Shown in pieces: positions 44,496-53,578 of a stretch of 64,000 nt of DNA (positions are counted from its first letter, which is position 1; each line of letters starts with the position of its first letter). This DNA is from Polynucleobacter sphagniphilus (lineage in GTDB: Bacteria; Pseudomonadota; Gammaproteobacteria; Burkholderiales; Burkholderiaceae), in NCBI RefSeq assembly GCF_001953355.1, contig NZ_MPIY01000002.1, positions 1-64,000 of the forward strand. Direction: 5' to 3'. A program made the position numbers and the translations under genes. The notes below the pieces were generated by a model. That model was not told the DNA's origin, did not search any database, and saw only the letters and a program-made list of their open reading frames with translations.

Positions 44496-44679
44496 TATTA
44501 ATAATAAATATAATATTTATAATTATTATTAATAATGCTTCGATAGCATATTAAAATCTTATTATTTAAAAGGCTTATATTTAAATATAATATTGCCTAT
44601 TTGTATATTATCTATATAATTCTTACTAGAATCAGATTATTCGATCTGGTTTAAAACATATTATTTGGAGAAATAAACC
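44490..44679 (+). promoter_or_regulatory. AT-rich control region and promoter of hns
   Basis: The stretch from 44490 to 44536 has no G or C in 47 bases and includes an imperfect palindrome (ATTAATAATAAATAT near 44497 and a mirrored arm near 44513-44533). Further on, TTGCCT (44593-44598) and TATAAT (44615-44620) are 16 bases apart, a good sigma70 promoter with a leader of about 53 bases. H-NS proteins prefer AT-rich curved DNA, so autoregulation is likely. Confidence 0.7.
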
Positions 44680-44967
44680 ATGTCTTCTTATAAAGAGCTT
44701 TTGGCTCAACGTGAGCAATTAGATAAGCAAATTAAAGAAGCAGTGCTTCGCGAAAAAGCAGAGGGTATTGCAAAAGCAAAATTAATTATTGAAGAATACG
44801 ACTTAACAGCGGCTGATCTGTTCAGTCGCAAGGCGGGTGGTGCACGTAGTCCTAGCGGTAAAGTGGCGCCAAAGTATCGCAACCCATCCACTGGTGAAAC
44901 TTGGACTGGTCGCGGTAAGGCTCCCAAGTGGATTGAAGGCAGAGATCGCAACAGCTTTCTCATCTAA
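44680..44967 (+). CDS. hns: H-NS family nucleoid-associated protein
   Basis: A 95-aa histone-like silencer. Residues 1-45 form an oligomerising coiled coil (LLAQREQLDKQIKEAVLREK). Residues about 60-95 are the DNA-binding domain with YRNPSTGETWTGRGKAPKWI, where the T-G-R-G-K-x-P-K-W loop is the AT-hook-like motif that inserts in the minor groove. The protein is shorter than enterobacterial H-NS (137 aa) but normal for the betaproteobacterial group. GGAG lies eight bases before the ATG. A strong terminator follows, so it is monocistronic. Confidence 0.95.
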   Translation: MSSYKELLAQREQLDKQIKEAVLREKAEGIAKAKLIIEEYDLTAADLFSRKAGGARSPSGKVAPKYRNPSTGETWTGRGKAPKWIEGRDRNSFLI

Positions 44968-44991
44968 CCCTCTGAATTAAAAGACTATAAG

Positions 44992-45020
44992 GCCGCCTCA
45001 ATAGCTGAGGCGGTTTTTTT
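44992..45020 (+). terminator. Intrinsic terminator of hns
   Basis: CCGCCTCA (44993-45000) pairs with TGAGGCGG (45006-45013) around a five-base loop, followed by seven T. It lies 25 bases after the hns stop. Confidence 0.93.
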
Positions 45021-45026
45021 ATTTCC

Positions 45027-45728
45027 TTAATGGCACTTTTTAGCCAGGGCCTGTATAAAAATCGGCTCTAAGAGCTCATGTCTGTTTTGTAGGTTCAAAC
45101 TTGCATCCGCCTCAGAATCAGTCGCTGGATAGCCAATAATCAGTGGATTTTGGCTGATTAAACCGTTTTCGAGATCTTCCTTGATCTGTGCCGGTCGTTC
45201 TAGAGGAATTCCATAGGAGTTTTGATCTGCCAAGCTGATCACACCAGGGTGTAGTTTGATAAAACCTTCATCTACCAAAATAGGAATGCGCTGTGTATCC
45301 TTGTTTTTGCTCAAATAATGTATCAGATGGACTTGTTCTACCGGTGGAATCAATGCATCTAAAAAGATAAGATCTGGGGCTATAGAAACAGCTGTCATTA
45401 ATCCCTCCAGGCTATCTACCGCGATTTCCATTTCAACCTTCAATTGCCAGAATTGAATTGACTCCATTAATTCATGACTATTTTCAATCCGCCTAAATAT
45501 CCCCATTGCAATACATTTTTGAGTGGTCTTTTGGCGCATCGCACGTTTTCTTCTCTGCAGTTGTTGTTCTAGCGAGCTGACTAGAATCCGGCGGTGGCCG
45601 CCCCTGGTTTTCCAGGCGATTAATTCACCTAATTCAACCATTTTTTGGACTGTTCCTAGGGAAACTTGAAGTACTTTGGCACTTTGACGCGTACTGAGAT
45701 ATTCCAAGTCCGGGGTAATTGCTTTCAT
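45027..45728 (-). CDS. Excisionase-type HTH protein fused to a pseudo-receiver domain
   Basis: A 233-aa protein with two parts. Residues 8-58 are a MerR/excisionase-like helix-turn-helix: YLSTRQSAKVLQVSLGTVQK followed by the wing WKTRGGHRRI. Residues about 70-195 resemble a response-regulator receiver: IAPDLIFLDALIPP keeps Asp124 at the phosphorylation position. The N-terminal acidic pair is absent (CIAMGIFRRIENS) and the conserved Lys is replaced in the YGIPLERP segment, so phosphorylation by a kinase is doubtful. The last 40 residues are unlike known domains. No kinase gene is nearby. It is convergent with hns. Its targets are unknown. Confidence 0.78.
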   Translation of the reverse strand: MKAITPDLEYLSTRQSAKVLQVSLGTVQKMVELGELIAWKTRGGHRRILVSSLEQQLQRRKRAMRQKTTQKCIAMGIFRRIENSHELMESIQFWQLKVEMEIAVDSLEGLMTAVSIAPDLIFLDALIPPVEQVHLIHYLSKNKDTQRIPILVDEGFIKLHPGVISLADQNSYGIPLERPAQIKEDLENGLISQNPLIIGYPATDSEADASLNLQNRHELLEPIFIQALAKKCH

Positions 45729-45848
45729 ATGTTCTTAATCCCATTTATTTGTTTGAAGATTTAGAGAATAAAAACCATATTCATTTGAATCTGTCAGGAG
45801 GCGATTAAAAGGAAGTAGGAAAGCTCTTATTAATTGTTTTCCTTGGTA

Positions 45849-45880
45849 CTTTCCCCGATTTGGTAAAAAATCAGGGAAAG
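45849..45880. promoter_or_regulatory. Long inverted repeat upstream of odhA
   Basis: CTTTCCC (45849-45855) and GATTT (45857-45861) face AAATC (45868-45872) and GGGAAAG (45874-45880). This gives 12 matched pairs with one C/A mismatch around a six-base loop. No T-run follows, so an operator or leader structure is more likely than a terminator. It lies between the divergent HTH gene and odhA, about 145 bases before odhA. Confidence 0.5.
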
Positions 45881-46025
45881 CCCTTTAGGGTAGGGTGGTT
45901 ACTCGTGTTAAATTACTGCTGTAGTACCAGTAATTGCACAGAGCAATCCGCCAAACGGTAGAGCCGCATAACGGATGGTTATAACCACAGTTTTTATTCG
46001 GGAAACCCGATGAAAGGTGAGCATC

Positions 46026-48881
46026 ATGATGCAGGACCAAAGAGATAACTCCTATCTCTTCGGCGGAAACGCCCCTTACGTAGAAGAACTCTACGAATCC
46101 TATTTGCTTGATCCAACTTCCGTAGAGGATCATTGGCGAGCCTATTTTGATAATGTGAAACAAGTTCCGGCGGCAGATGGTTCTTCTAGAACAGATATTG
46201 CCCATGGACCGATTGTTGCCTCTTTCGCTGAGCGCGCTAAGCAGGGTCCTATCCGAACTGTTTCAGATTCAGCTGACTCTGAAATGGGGCGCAAGCGCGT
46301 TGCCGTTCAGCAGCTGATTGCTGCATACCGAAATGTTGGAAACCGCTGGGCTGATATTGATCCGTTAAAACGCACTGAGCGTCCGGACATCCCTGAATTG
46401 AATCCTGCTTTTTATGGCTTTACTGATGGCGATATGGATATCGTCTTCAACACTAGCAATACCTTTTTTGGCAAAACGCAAATGCCCTTACGCGAATTAT
46501 TGCAGGCGTTGCGAGAGACCTATTGCGGCACCATTGGTGTTGAGTACATGTTTATTGCTGACCAGAAAATTAAAAAATGGTGGCAAGAAAAATTAGAGTC
46601 GATTCGCTCAACTCCTAAATTTAATGTCGAAGAAAAGCGTCAGATTTTAGATCGCGTAACTGCGGCAGAAGGTCTTGAGCGCTATCTTCAAGCGAAATAC
46701 GTTGGTCAAAAGCGTTTCTCACTTGAGGGTGGCGAAAGCTTTATTGCCTGTATGGATGAATTGATCCGTGAGGCTGGCTCTAAAGGTGTTCAAGAAATTG
46801 TGATTGGCATGGCCCATCGTGGTCGTCTGAATGTTCTGGTAAATACCTTGGGCAAAATGCCGACCGACTTATTTGCTGAGTTTGAACATAAAGGCCCTGA
46901 AACATTACCTGCCGGTGACGTTAAATATCACCAAGGTTTCTCGAGCGACATTTCAACTCCCGCTGGCCCAGTGCATTTATCCTTGGCGTTTAACCCCTCC
47001 CATCTAGAAATCGTGAACCCAGTAGTGGAAGGTTCAGCACGTGCCCGTATGGAGCGCCGTGGCGATATGTTGGGTGAGCAAGTTCTGCCTGTATTGGTCC
47101 ATGGAGATGCGGCTATTGCTGGTCAAGGTGTAATGCAAGAAACACTAGCAATGTCTGAGGTTCGTGGTTACTCCACTGGCGGTACGGTGCACATCGTCAT
47201 TAATAACCAGATTGGCTTTACAACTTCTGATCCTCGCGATTTGCGTTCAAGCTTGTATTGCACTGACATCATGAAAGTAGTTGATGCGCCCGTGCTACAC
47301 GTCAATGGAGATGATCCAGAGGCAGTTGTTTTGGCAACTAAATTGGCAGTTGAGTTCCGTACTCAATTCCATAAAGACGTTGCGATCGATATTGTTTGTT
47401 TCCGTAAATTGGGTCACAACGAGCAAGATACGCCTGCGATGACGCAGCCCTTGATGTATAAAATTATTGCTGCTCATCCTGGTACGCGTAAGGTCTATGC
47501 GGATAAATTAGAGGCGCAAGGTGTGTTGCCTGTTGGTACTGGTGACCTCATGGTCAAAGAGTATCGCGCTGCAATGGATGCCGGTAAACAAACCTCTGAT
47601 CCTGTGCTGAGTAATTTCAAGGGTAAGTTTGCAGTCGATTGGAGTCCCTTCCTCAATAAGAAGTGGACCGACGAAGCTGATACTGCTATTCCTTTGGCGG
47701 AGTGGAAGCGTTTAGCCGAGAAGATTTCTACCATTCCTGAAGACTTCAAGGTACACCCGCTAGTTGAGAAGGTCTACAAAGATCGCGCAGCGATGGGTCG
47801 CGGTGAGATAAATATTGATTGGGGTATGGGCGAGCACATGGCTTTTGCCTCTTTGGTAGCCAGCGGTTATCCGGTGCGCTTGTCTGGAGAGGATAGTGGA
47901 CGCGGCACCTTTACCCACCGTCACGCTGTTTTGCACAATCAGAACCGTGAGAAATGGGATTCTGGTACTTACATGCCATTGCGTCATGTAGCTAAAGATC
48001 AAGCCCCATTCCTTGTGATTGATTCCATCCTCTCAGAAGAGGCGGTATTGGGCTTTGAATACGGTTATGCGGCAGCAGAACCAAACACTTTGACTATTTG
48101 GGAAGCGCAGTTTGGCGACTTTGCTAACGGCGCTCAAGTGGTGATCGACCAATTTATCGCATCTGGTGAGGTGAAGTGGGGTCGCGCTAACGGTTTGGTG
48201 ATGATGTTGCCACACGGCTATGAAGGTCAGGGTCCTGAGCACTCATCAGCACGCCTAGAGCGTTTCATGCAGCTCTGTGCTGACACCAATATGCAGGTGA
48301 TTCAGCCTACAACCGCAGCGCAGATCTTTCACGTATTGCGTCGTCAAATGATTCGTCAGTTCCGCAAACCGCTGATCTTGATGACACCAAAATCTCTATT
48401 GCGCAATAAAGAAGCCGCTTCACCATTATCTGAATTTACCAAAGGCGGCTTCCAAACGATTCTGCCTGAACGTGATGAATCGATTGATGGCAAGCAAGTG
48501 ACTCGTTTAATTATGTGCTCTGGTAAGGTTTACTACGATTTGGTCAAGGCACGCACCGATAAGAAGATTGCCGATGTTGCGATTATTCGCTTAGAACAGT
48601 TGTATCCATTCCCGCATAAGGCATTGGCTGCTGAGTTGAAAAAATATCCTAAATTGGAAGAGGTGATTTGGTGTCAGGATGAGCCACAAAACCAAGGGGC
48701 GTGGTTCTTTGTCCAGCATAATATTTTGGAGAATATGGCCGACGGTATGAAGTTGGCTTATGCCGGCCGTCCTGCTTCTGCATCTCCTGCTTGCGGATAT
48801 GCACATCTTCACCAAGAACAACAAAAATCATTACTCAATGCAGCATTTGCCAAACTGAAAGGTTATGTGATCACGAAATAA
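46026..48881 (+). CDS. odhA: 2-oxoglutarate dehydrogenase E1 component
   Basis: The 951-aa thiamine-diphosphate-dependent decarboxylase of the 2-oxoglutarate dehydrogenase complex (TCA cycle). The N-terminal SYLFGGNAPYVEELYESYL peptide binds E2. AHRGRLNVLVN, KYHQGFSSD and FNPSHLEIVNPVVEGSARAR are the conserved active-site regions. VHGDAAIAGQG holds the G-D-A/G of the thiamine motif. FRKLGHNEQDTPAMTQPLMY and the C-terminal transketolase-like half follow (LSGEDSGRGTFTHRHAVLH). ATG 46026 is used because AAAGG lies eight bases upstream. GTG 46017 overlaps that site. It heads a long operon. Confidence 0.97.
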   Translation: MMQDQRDNSYLFGGNAPYVEELYESYLLDPTSVEDHWRAYFDNVKQVPAADGSSRTDIAHGPIVASFAERAKQGPIRTVSDSADSEMGRKRVAVQQLIAAYRNVGNRWADIDPLKRTERPDIPELNPAFYGFTDGDMDIVFNTSNTFFGKTQMPLRELLQALRETYCGTIGVEYMFIADQKIKKWWQEKLESIRSTPKFNVEEKRQILDRVTAAEGLERYLQAKYVGQKRFSLEGGESFIACMDELIREAGSKGVQEIVIGMAHRGRLNVLVNTLGKMPTDLFAEFEHKGPETLPAGDVKYHQGFSSDISTPAGPVHLSLAFNPSHLEIVNPVVEGSARARMERRGDMLGEQVLPVLVHGDAAIAGQGVMQETLAMSEVRGYSTGGTVHIVINNQIGFTTSDPRDLRSSLYCTDIMKVVDAPVLHVNGDDPEAVVLATKLAVEFRTQFHKDVAIDIVCFRKLGHNEQDTPAMTQPLMYKIIAAHPGTRKVYADKLEAQGVLPVGTGDLMVKEYRAAMDAGKQTSDPVLSNFKGKFAVDWSPFLNKKWTDEADTAIPLAEWKRLAEKISTIPEDFKVHPLVEKVYKDRAAMGRGEINIDWGMGEHMAFASLVASGYPVRLSGEDSGRGTFTHRHAVLHNQNREKWDSGTYMPLRHVAKDQAPFLVIDSILSEEAVLGFEYGYAAAEPNTLTIWEAQFGDFANGAQVVIDQFIASGEVKWGRANGLVMMLPHGYEGQGPEHSSARLERFMQLCADTNMQVIQPTTAAQIFHVLRRQMIRQFRKPLILMTPKSLLRNKEAASPLSEFTKGGFQTILPERDESIDGKQVTRLIMCSGKVYYDLVKARTDKKIADVAIIRLEQLYPFPHKALAAELKKYPKLEEVIWCQDEPQNQGAWFFVQHNILENMADGMKLAYAGRPASASPACGYAHLHQEQQKSLLNAAFAKLKGYVITK

Positions 48882-48922
48882 TCGTCGACATAACCAATAT
48901 AAATACATAGATAGGATTAATC

Positions 48923-50131
48923 ATGGCCATATTCGAAGTTAAAGTACCCCAACTCTCTGAGTCTGTAGCGGAAGCTACCTTGTTACAGTGGAAAAAAAAG
49001 GTAGGTGATGCCGTTGCTCAGGACGAAATCTTGGTGGAAATCGAAACCGACAAAGTAGTGCTTGAAGTGCCTGCGCCATCCGCCGGTGTAATTACAGAAC
49101 TGGTAGTTGCTGATGGTGGCACGGTAGTAGCAGATGAGCTGATTGCAAAAATTGATAGTACCGCCGTTGCAGCCGCAGCTCCTGCGGCAGCCGTACCAGT
49201 GCCAGCTCCTGCGGCGGCACCAGCGCCTGCCAAGTCAGCTGCTCCTGCAGCTCAATCTAGTGCGGCCGCAGCTCCATCTGCTGCTAAGTTGATGGCGGAG
49301 AATAATTTAAGCGCAAACCAGGTTGCTGGTTCTGGTCGAGATGGCCGCATTACAAAAGGCGATGCCTTGAATGCGGTTGCTGGAGCTTCTAAATCAGCAC
49401 CTGTAGCAACTGCACCAATTCCAATGAGCGATCGTCCAGAAGAGCGCGTACCCATGAGTCGTTTACGCGCTCGTATTGCAGAGCGCTTGCTTGAGTCACA
49501 AGCAAACAATGCGATTTTGACAACTTTTAATGAAGTCAATATGGCGCCGGTGATTGCAATGCGCAATAAATACAAAGATCAATTTGAGAAGGTCCATGGC
49601 GTTAAATTGGGCTTCATGTCTTTCTTTGTCAAAGCGGCTACACATGCTTTGAAAAAATTCCCGCTTCTCAATGCTTCTGTTGATGGCAATGACATCATCT
49701 ACCACGGTTACTTTGATATTGGCATTGCCGTGAGTTCACCACGTGGTTTAGTGGTGCCCATCTTGCGTGATGTAGACCAAATGAATTTAGCTGATATTGA
49801 GAAAAAGATTGCTGAGTTTGGCGTCAAAGCTCGTGAAGGTAAGTTGACGATTGAAGAGTTGACTGGCGGTACATTCTCTATCTCCAATGGAGGGGTATTT
49901 GGCTCAATGCTTTCTACTCCAATCATTAATCCACCCCAATCAGCAATCTTGGGCATTCATGCCACTAAAGAGCGTGCAGTTGTCGAAAATGGTCAGATTG
50001 TGATTCGTCCAATTAATTACTTGGCGCTTTCTTATGATCATCGAATCATCGATGGTCGCGAGGCAGTTTTAGGTTTGGTAGCCATGAAGGATGCCTTAGA
50101 AGATCCTTCACGTCTTCTCCTTGATTTGTAA
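48923..50131 (+). CDS. odhB: 2-oxoglutarate dehydrogenase E2 (dihydrolipoyl succinyltransferase)
   Basis: The 402-aa core of the complex, which moves the succinyl group to CoA. It has a single lipoyl domain (residues 1-76) with the lipoylated Lys in [11 protein letters not shown]. An Ala/Pro linker about 35 residues long follows, then a small E1/E3-binding domain ([20 protein letters not shown]) and the catalytic domain, which contains the active-site [16 protein letters not shown] near the end. The linker is purely Ala/Pro-rich, as expected for a flexible hinge. The start follows odhA by 41 bases, and lpdA follows after 12 bases. Confidence 0.97.
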   Translation: MAIFEVKVPQLSESVAEATLLQWKKKVGDAVAQDEILVEIETDKVVLEVPAPSAGVITELVVADGGTVVADELIAKIDSTAVAAAAPAAAVPVPAPAAAPAPAKSAAPAAQSSAAAAPSAAKLMAENNLSANQVAGSGRDGRITKGDALNAVAGASKSAPVATAPIPMSDRPEERVPMSRLRARIAERLLESQANNAILTTFNEVNMAPVIAMRNKYKDQFEKVHGVKLGFMSFFVKAATHALKKFPLLNASVDGNDIIYHGYFDIGIAVSSPRGLVVPILRDVDQMNLADIEKKIAEFGVKAREGKLTIEELTGGTFSISNGGVFGSMLSTPIINPPQSAILGIHATKERAVVENGQIVIRPINYLALSYDHRIIDGREAVLGLVAMKDALEDPSRLLLDL

Positions 50132-50143
50132 GAAGGGAAGATC

Positions 50144-51580
50144 ATGAGCCAAGCTTTTGATGTACTCGTTATTGGTGGCGGCCCTGGCGGCTATATCGCT
50201 GCAATTCGTGCAGCGCAACTCGGATTTAAAGTTGCCTGTGCAGAATCTAATGCCTATGATGATCCAAAAGGGGAGCCGCGCCTAGGTGGCACCTGCTTGA
50301 ATGTCGGCTGCATTCCTTCTAAGGCTTTATTAGCATCTTCGGAAGAGTTTGAAAAGATTGCACACCATGCCGCTGACCACGGAATTAAAGTGGGTGCTGT
50401 GAGTATCGATTCGAAGAAAATGATTTCTCGAAAAGATGACATCGTGACTAAGATGACCGGCGGTATTCAGTTTTTATTCCGCAAGAATAAAATTACGTTA
50501 TTAAAAGGCCACGCTTCTTTCGAGGGCAAAACGGCTGATGGCTATCAAGTGAAGATTGATGGCAAGGATAAAGAAACTGTCACTACAAAAAATGTGATTA
50601 TTGCTACTGGCTCTAAAGCACGTCATTTGCCAGGTATTGCTGTTGATAATGTATTGATCTGCGATAACGAGGGTGCCCTCAAGTTTGATTCGGTACCTAA
50701 GAAGTTGGGTGTGATTGGTGCCGGCGTCATCGGCTTGGAATTAGGTTCTGTGTGGCGTCGCGTGGGCTCTGATGTGACTATTTTGGAAGCAATGCCATCT
50801 TTCTTGGGTGCTTGTGATCAAGGCATTGCTAAAGAAGCGCAAAAGTTACTGAGCAAACAAGGCCTCAACATCAGCACTGGCGTCAAGATTGGTGAAGTAA
50901 AAGCTGACAAGAAGGGTGTAGTAGTGAACTACACCGATGCTACTGGAAAGGCCAGTAAGTTGGAATGTGATCGTTTGATCGTTTCCGTTGGACGGGTGCC
51001 AAATACCGAAAATCTTGGACTAGACAAGATTGGTTTGAAAGTCGATGAGCGTGGCTTTATTCCTATTGATGATCATACTTGTGCTACAGCTGCGCCGGGT
51101 GTGTATGCAGTTGGTGATGTTGTGCGCGGACCCATGTTGGCACACAAAGCTGAAGATGAAGGTGTCTTAGTTGCTGAAGTGATCGCTGGTCAAAAACCCC
51201 ATATCGATTACAACTGTATTCCATGGGTGATCTACACCGATCCAGAAATTGCTTGGGTTGGTAAAACTGAAGAACAACTCAAGGCTGAAGGCCGCGCTTA
51301 TAAGCCAGGCCAGTTCCCATTTGCTGCCAATGGCCGTGCATTGGGCATGGGTCGTGCCGATGGTTTTGTTAAGGTCTTGGCTGATGCGAATACCGATGAA
51401 ATCTTGGGTGTTCATATTATTGGTGCTAATGCATCCGATTTGATTGCTGAAGCTGCGGTTGCAATGGAATTTAAAGCGGCTGCTGAAGATATTGCACGTA
51501 TCTGTCATCCGCATCCAAGTCTGTCTGAAGTAGTTCGTGAGGCAGCTTTGGCGACAGATAAACGCGCATTAAACATGTAA
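50144..51580 (+). CDS. lpdA: Dihydrolipoyl dehydrogenase (E3)
   Basis: The 478-aa FAD enzyme reoxidises the lipoyl groups of the complex with NAD+. The FAD site is [20 protein letters not shown]. The redox-active disulfide is in [17 protein letters not shown]. The NAD site is [19 protein letters not shown], and [22 protein letters not shown] is the second FAD contact. The C-terminal dimer interface carries the catalytic [12 protein letters not shown] with His. Length and order are normal. It could also serve other 2-oxoacid complexes. The zapE start codon follows immediately after the stop. Confidence 0.97.
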   Translation: MSQAFDVLVIGGGPGGYIAAIRAAQLGFKVACAESNAYDDPKGEPRLGGTCLNVGCIPSKALLASSEEFEKIAHHAADHGIKVGAVSIDSKKMISRKDDIVTKMTGGIQFLFRKNKITLLKGHASFEGKTADGYQVKIDGKDKETVTTKNVIIATGSKARHLPGIAVDNVLICDNEGALKFDSVPKKLGVIGAGVIGLELGSVWRRVGSDVTILEAMPSFLGACDQGIAKEAQKLLSKQGLNISTGVKIGEVKADKKGVVVNYTDATGKASKLECDRLIVSVGRVPNTENLGLDKIGLKVDERGFIPIDDHTCATAAPGVYAVGDVVRGPMLAHKAEDEGVLVAEVIAGQKPHIDYNCIPWVIYTDPEIAWVGKTEEQLKAEGRAYKPGQFPFAANGRALGMGRADGFVKVLADANTDEILGVHIIGANASDLIAEAAVAMEFKAAAEDIARICHPHPSLSEVVREAALATDKRALNM

Positions 51581-52684
51581 TTGAAGGCTTTAGAGTATTA
51601 CCATCAAGAGTTAAAGGCGCGCGGGTATCACACAGATCCCGCGCAGCTTGCTGCTATCGAACGTTTGCAAGTCTGTGAAGACGAGTGGATTGCTTATAAA
51701 GAAATCCGCAGCAATAGGCTAAAAAAGAAACTCTTTAAACCTAAACTTCCTCGCGGTTTATATTTATGGGGCGGGGTAGGGCGCGGCAAATCTTTTTTAA
51801 TGGATTGCTTTTTTGCTGCATCCCCATTAGAAAAAAAGATACGCATTCATTTTCATGAGTTCATGCGTGAAGTTCATCGTGAGCTACATGAGTTATCTGG
51901 TTTGGCCGACCCCTTAAACGAGCTTGCCTTACGCATTTCAAAACGCTATCGTTTGATTTGTTTTGATGAATTTCATATCAACGATATTGCGGATGCCATG
52001 ATTTTGTATCGCTTGCTTAGCGCCTTGTTTGCTGATCGAGTGCAGTTTGTCATGACATCTAACTATCGCCCCGATCAACTCTATCCAAATGGCTTGCATC
52101 GTGATCGCCTTTTGCCTGCCATCAAGCTGCTAGAAGAACAGCTTGATATTTTGAATGTAGATGCTGGCAATGACTATCGTCGTGTACAGATGGCGCAAGT
52201 GGAGGCCTACCTAGCTCCTTTAAATGCGCAATCCGATGCCCGTTTATTGGAGATGTTTCACGCCTTAATTGGTAACCAGCAAGAGCCTTCTAATCCCAGT
52301 TTAAATATTGAATCGCGCGAATTAAAGCCTTTGCACATGGTTGATGGGGTAGTGTGGTTTGACTTTAATACGCTGTGTTGTGGTCCGCGCTCTCAAAACG
52401 ACTACCTCGAGATTGCAAAGCGCTTTCATACAGTTATTTTGTCTGGGGTGCCCTATATGCCTCCCAGGATGACCAATGAGGCACGGCGCTTTATCTGGCT
52501 GATTGACGTTTTATATGACCATAAGGTCAAATTAATCATTTCCGCCGAAGTCGATGCCCCCGAGCTATATACAGAGGGTCAAATTACGGCTGAATTCTCC
52601 AGAACTGTCTCCCGCTTGATAGAAATGCAGTCTCGAGACTACTTGGATGCTCCGCGTCGGGTAATTGACACCAGCTTGACCTAA
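51581..52684 (+). CDS. zapE: Cell division protein ZapE (AFG1-like ATPase)
   Basis: A 367-aa P-loop ATPase of the ZapE/AFG1 family that associates with the Z-ring under some growth conditions. Walker A is LWGGVGRGKSFLMDCFF, Walker B is LICFDEFHINDIADAM, and FVMTSNYRPDQLYPNGLHRD is the sensor region. The ORF opens with TTG at 51581, directly after the lpdA stop codon, giving MKALEYYHQELK, which matches the family N-terminus. No nearer ATG fits. Zero spacing implies translation by reinitiation from lpdA. Confidence 0.93.
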   Translation: MKALEYYHQELKARGYHTDPAQLAAIERLQVCEDEWIAYKEIRSNRLKKKLFKPKLPRGLYLWGGVGRGKSFLMDCFFAASPLEKKIRIHFHEFMREVHRELHELSGLADPLNELALRISKRYRLICFDEFHINDIADAMILYRLLSALFADRVQFVMTSNYRPDQLYPNGLHRDRLLPAIKLLEEQLDILNVDAGNDYRRVQMAQVEAYLAPLNAQSDARLLEMFHALIGNQQEPSNPSLNIESRELKPLHMVDGVVWFDFNTLCCGPRSQNDYLEIAKRFHTVILSGVPYMPPRMTNEARRFIWLIDVLYDHKVKLIISAEVDAPELYTEGQITAEFSRTVSRLIEMQSRDYLDAPRRVIDTSLT

Positions 52685-52693
52685 AATAGGCCA

Positions 52694-53542
52694 ATGATCA
52701 GTAATTTAAGCCTCAATGCCGATTTGCATTGCCACTCGGTCGTTTCTGACGGGACTTTAACTCCCGAAGAATTGGCTCAGCGCGCCTATGCCAATGGTGT
52801 GCGCTTGTGGGCTTTAACTGATCATGATGAGCTAGGCGGACAAAAGCGTGCCTCAGATGCCGCCAAAGCCCTTGGAATGAAGTATCTGGGTGGCGTTGAA
52901 ATTTCAGTGACTTGGATGGGGCAAACGATCCATATCGTTGGGCTTGGAATTGATCCAGACAATACCGGCTTAGTGGAAGGCCTGCGTCAAACGAGAAATG
53001 GTCGCGGAAATCGCGCCAAGCTCATGGCTGAGCAATTGCTCAAGGCCGGAATACCAGACGCCTATGAGGGCGCACTCCATTTTGCCGGTAACCATGATTT
53101 GATTTCGAGAACCCACTTTGCGCGTTTTTTGGTGGAGCAGGGTATCTGCAAAAATACTGAACAGGTATTTAAAAATTATTTAGTCGAAGATAAGCCCGGT
53201 TATGTGCCGCATATGTGGGCCAAGCTTGAAGATGCTCTTGCTTGGATCAAGGCGGCAGGCGGAGTAGCGGTGATTGCCCACCCCGGTAGATATTCCTTTA
53301 ATGCAATGCAGATGGAGCAGTTATTCATCCGCTTTAAGGAGCTGGGTGGACTGGGTATAGAGGTGATTACTGGTAGTCATAGCCCCGATCAATATAAAAC
53401 ATACGGCAAAATAGCCCAGCAATATGGCTTCCTAGCCTCGCGTGGGTCTGATTTTCATGATCCAAATGAAAGCCATATTGATTTGGGTGTATTGCCTTTG
53501 CTCCCAGATAACCTGACCCCGATTTGGTCTGTATTGCATTAA
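52694..53542 (+). CDS. PHP-domain phosphoesterase (YciV/RNase AM type)
   Basis: A 282-aa metal-dependent phosphoesterase with the PHP fold. Motif 1 is LNADLHCHSVVSDGTLTPEE (H-x-H), motif 2 WALTDHDELGGQKRA, motif 3 VEISVTWMGQTIHIVGL, and later VAVIAHPGRYSF and SRGSDFHDPNES supply the remaining metal ligands. The match to YciV, now known as the 5'-3' exonuclease RNase AM that trims 5' ends of small RNAs and 5S/23S rRNA, is good. That role is inferred by similarity. The gene lies 9 bases after zapE and 36 bases before trpS. Confidence 0.92.
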   Translation: MISNLSLNADLHCHSVVSDGTLTPEELAQRAYANGVRLWALTDHDELGGQKRASDAAKALGMKYLGGVEISVTWMGQTIHIVGLGIDPDNTGLVEGLRQTRNGRGNRAKLMAEQLLKAGIPDAYEGALHFAGNHDLISRTHFARFLVEQGICKNTEQVFKNYLVEDKPGYVPHMWAKLEDALAWIKAAGGVAVIAHPGRYSFNAMQMEQLFIRFKELGGLGIEVITGSHSPDQYKTYGKIAQQYGFLASRGSDFHDPNESHIDLGVLPLLPDNLTPIWSVLH

Positions 53543-53578
53543 CCTATTTCCCCATTACAACAAAGAATAAAGATAAAG

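Noticed and set aside
49018..49233. Minus-strand Ala/Gly-rich frame inside odhB
   Set aside because: It is the antisense shadow of the Ala/Pro linker of the E2 protein.
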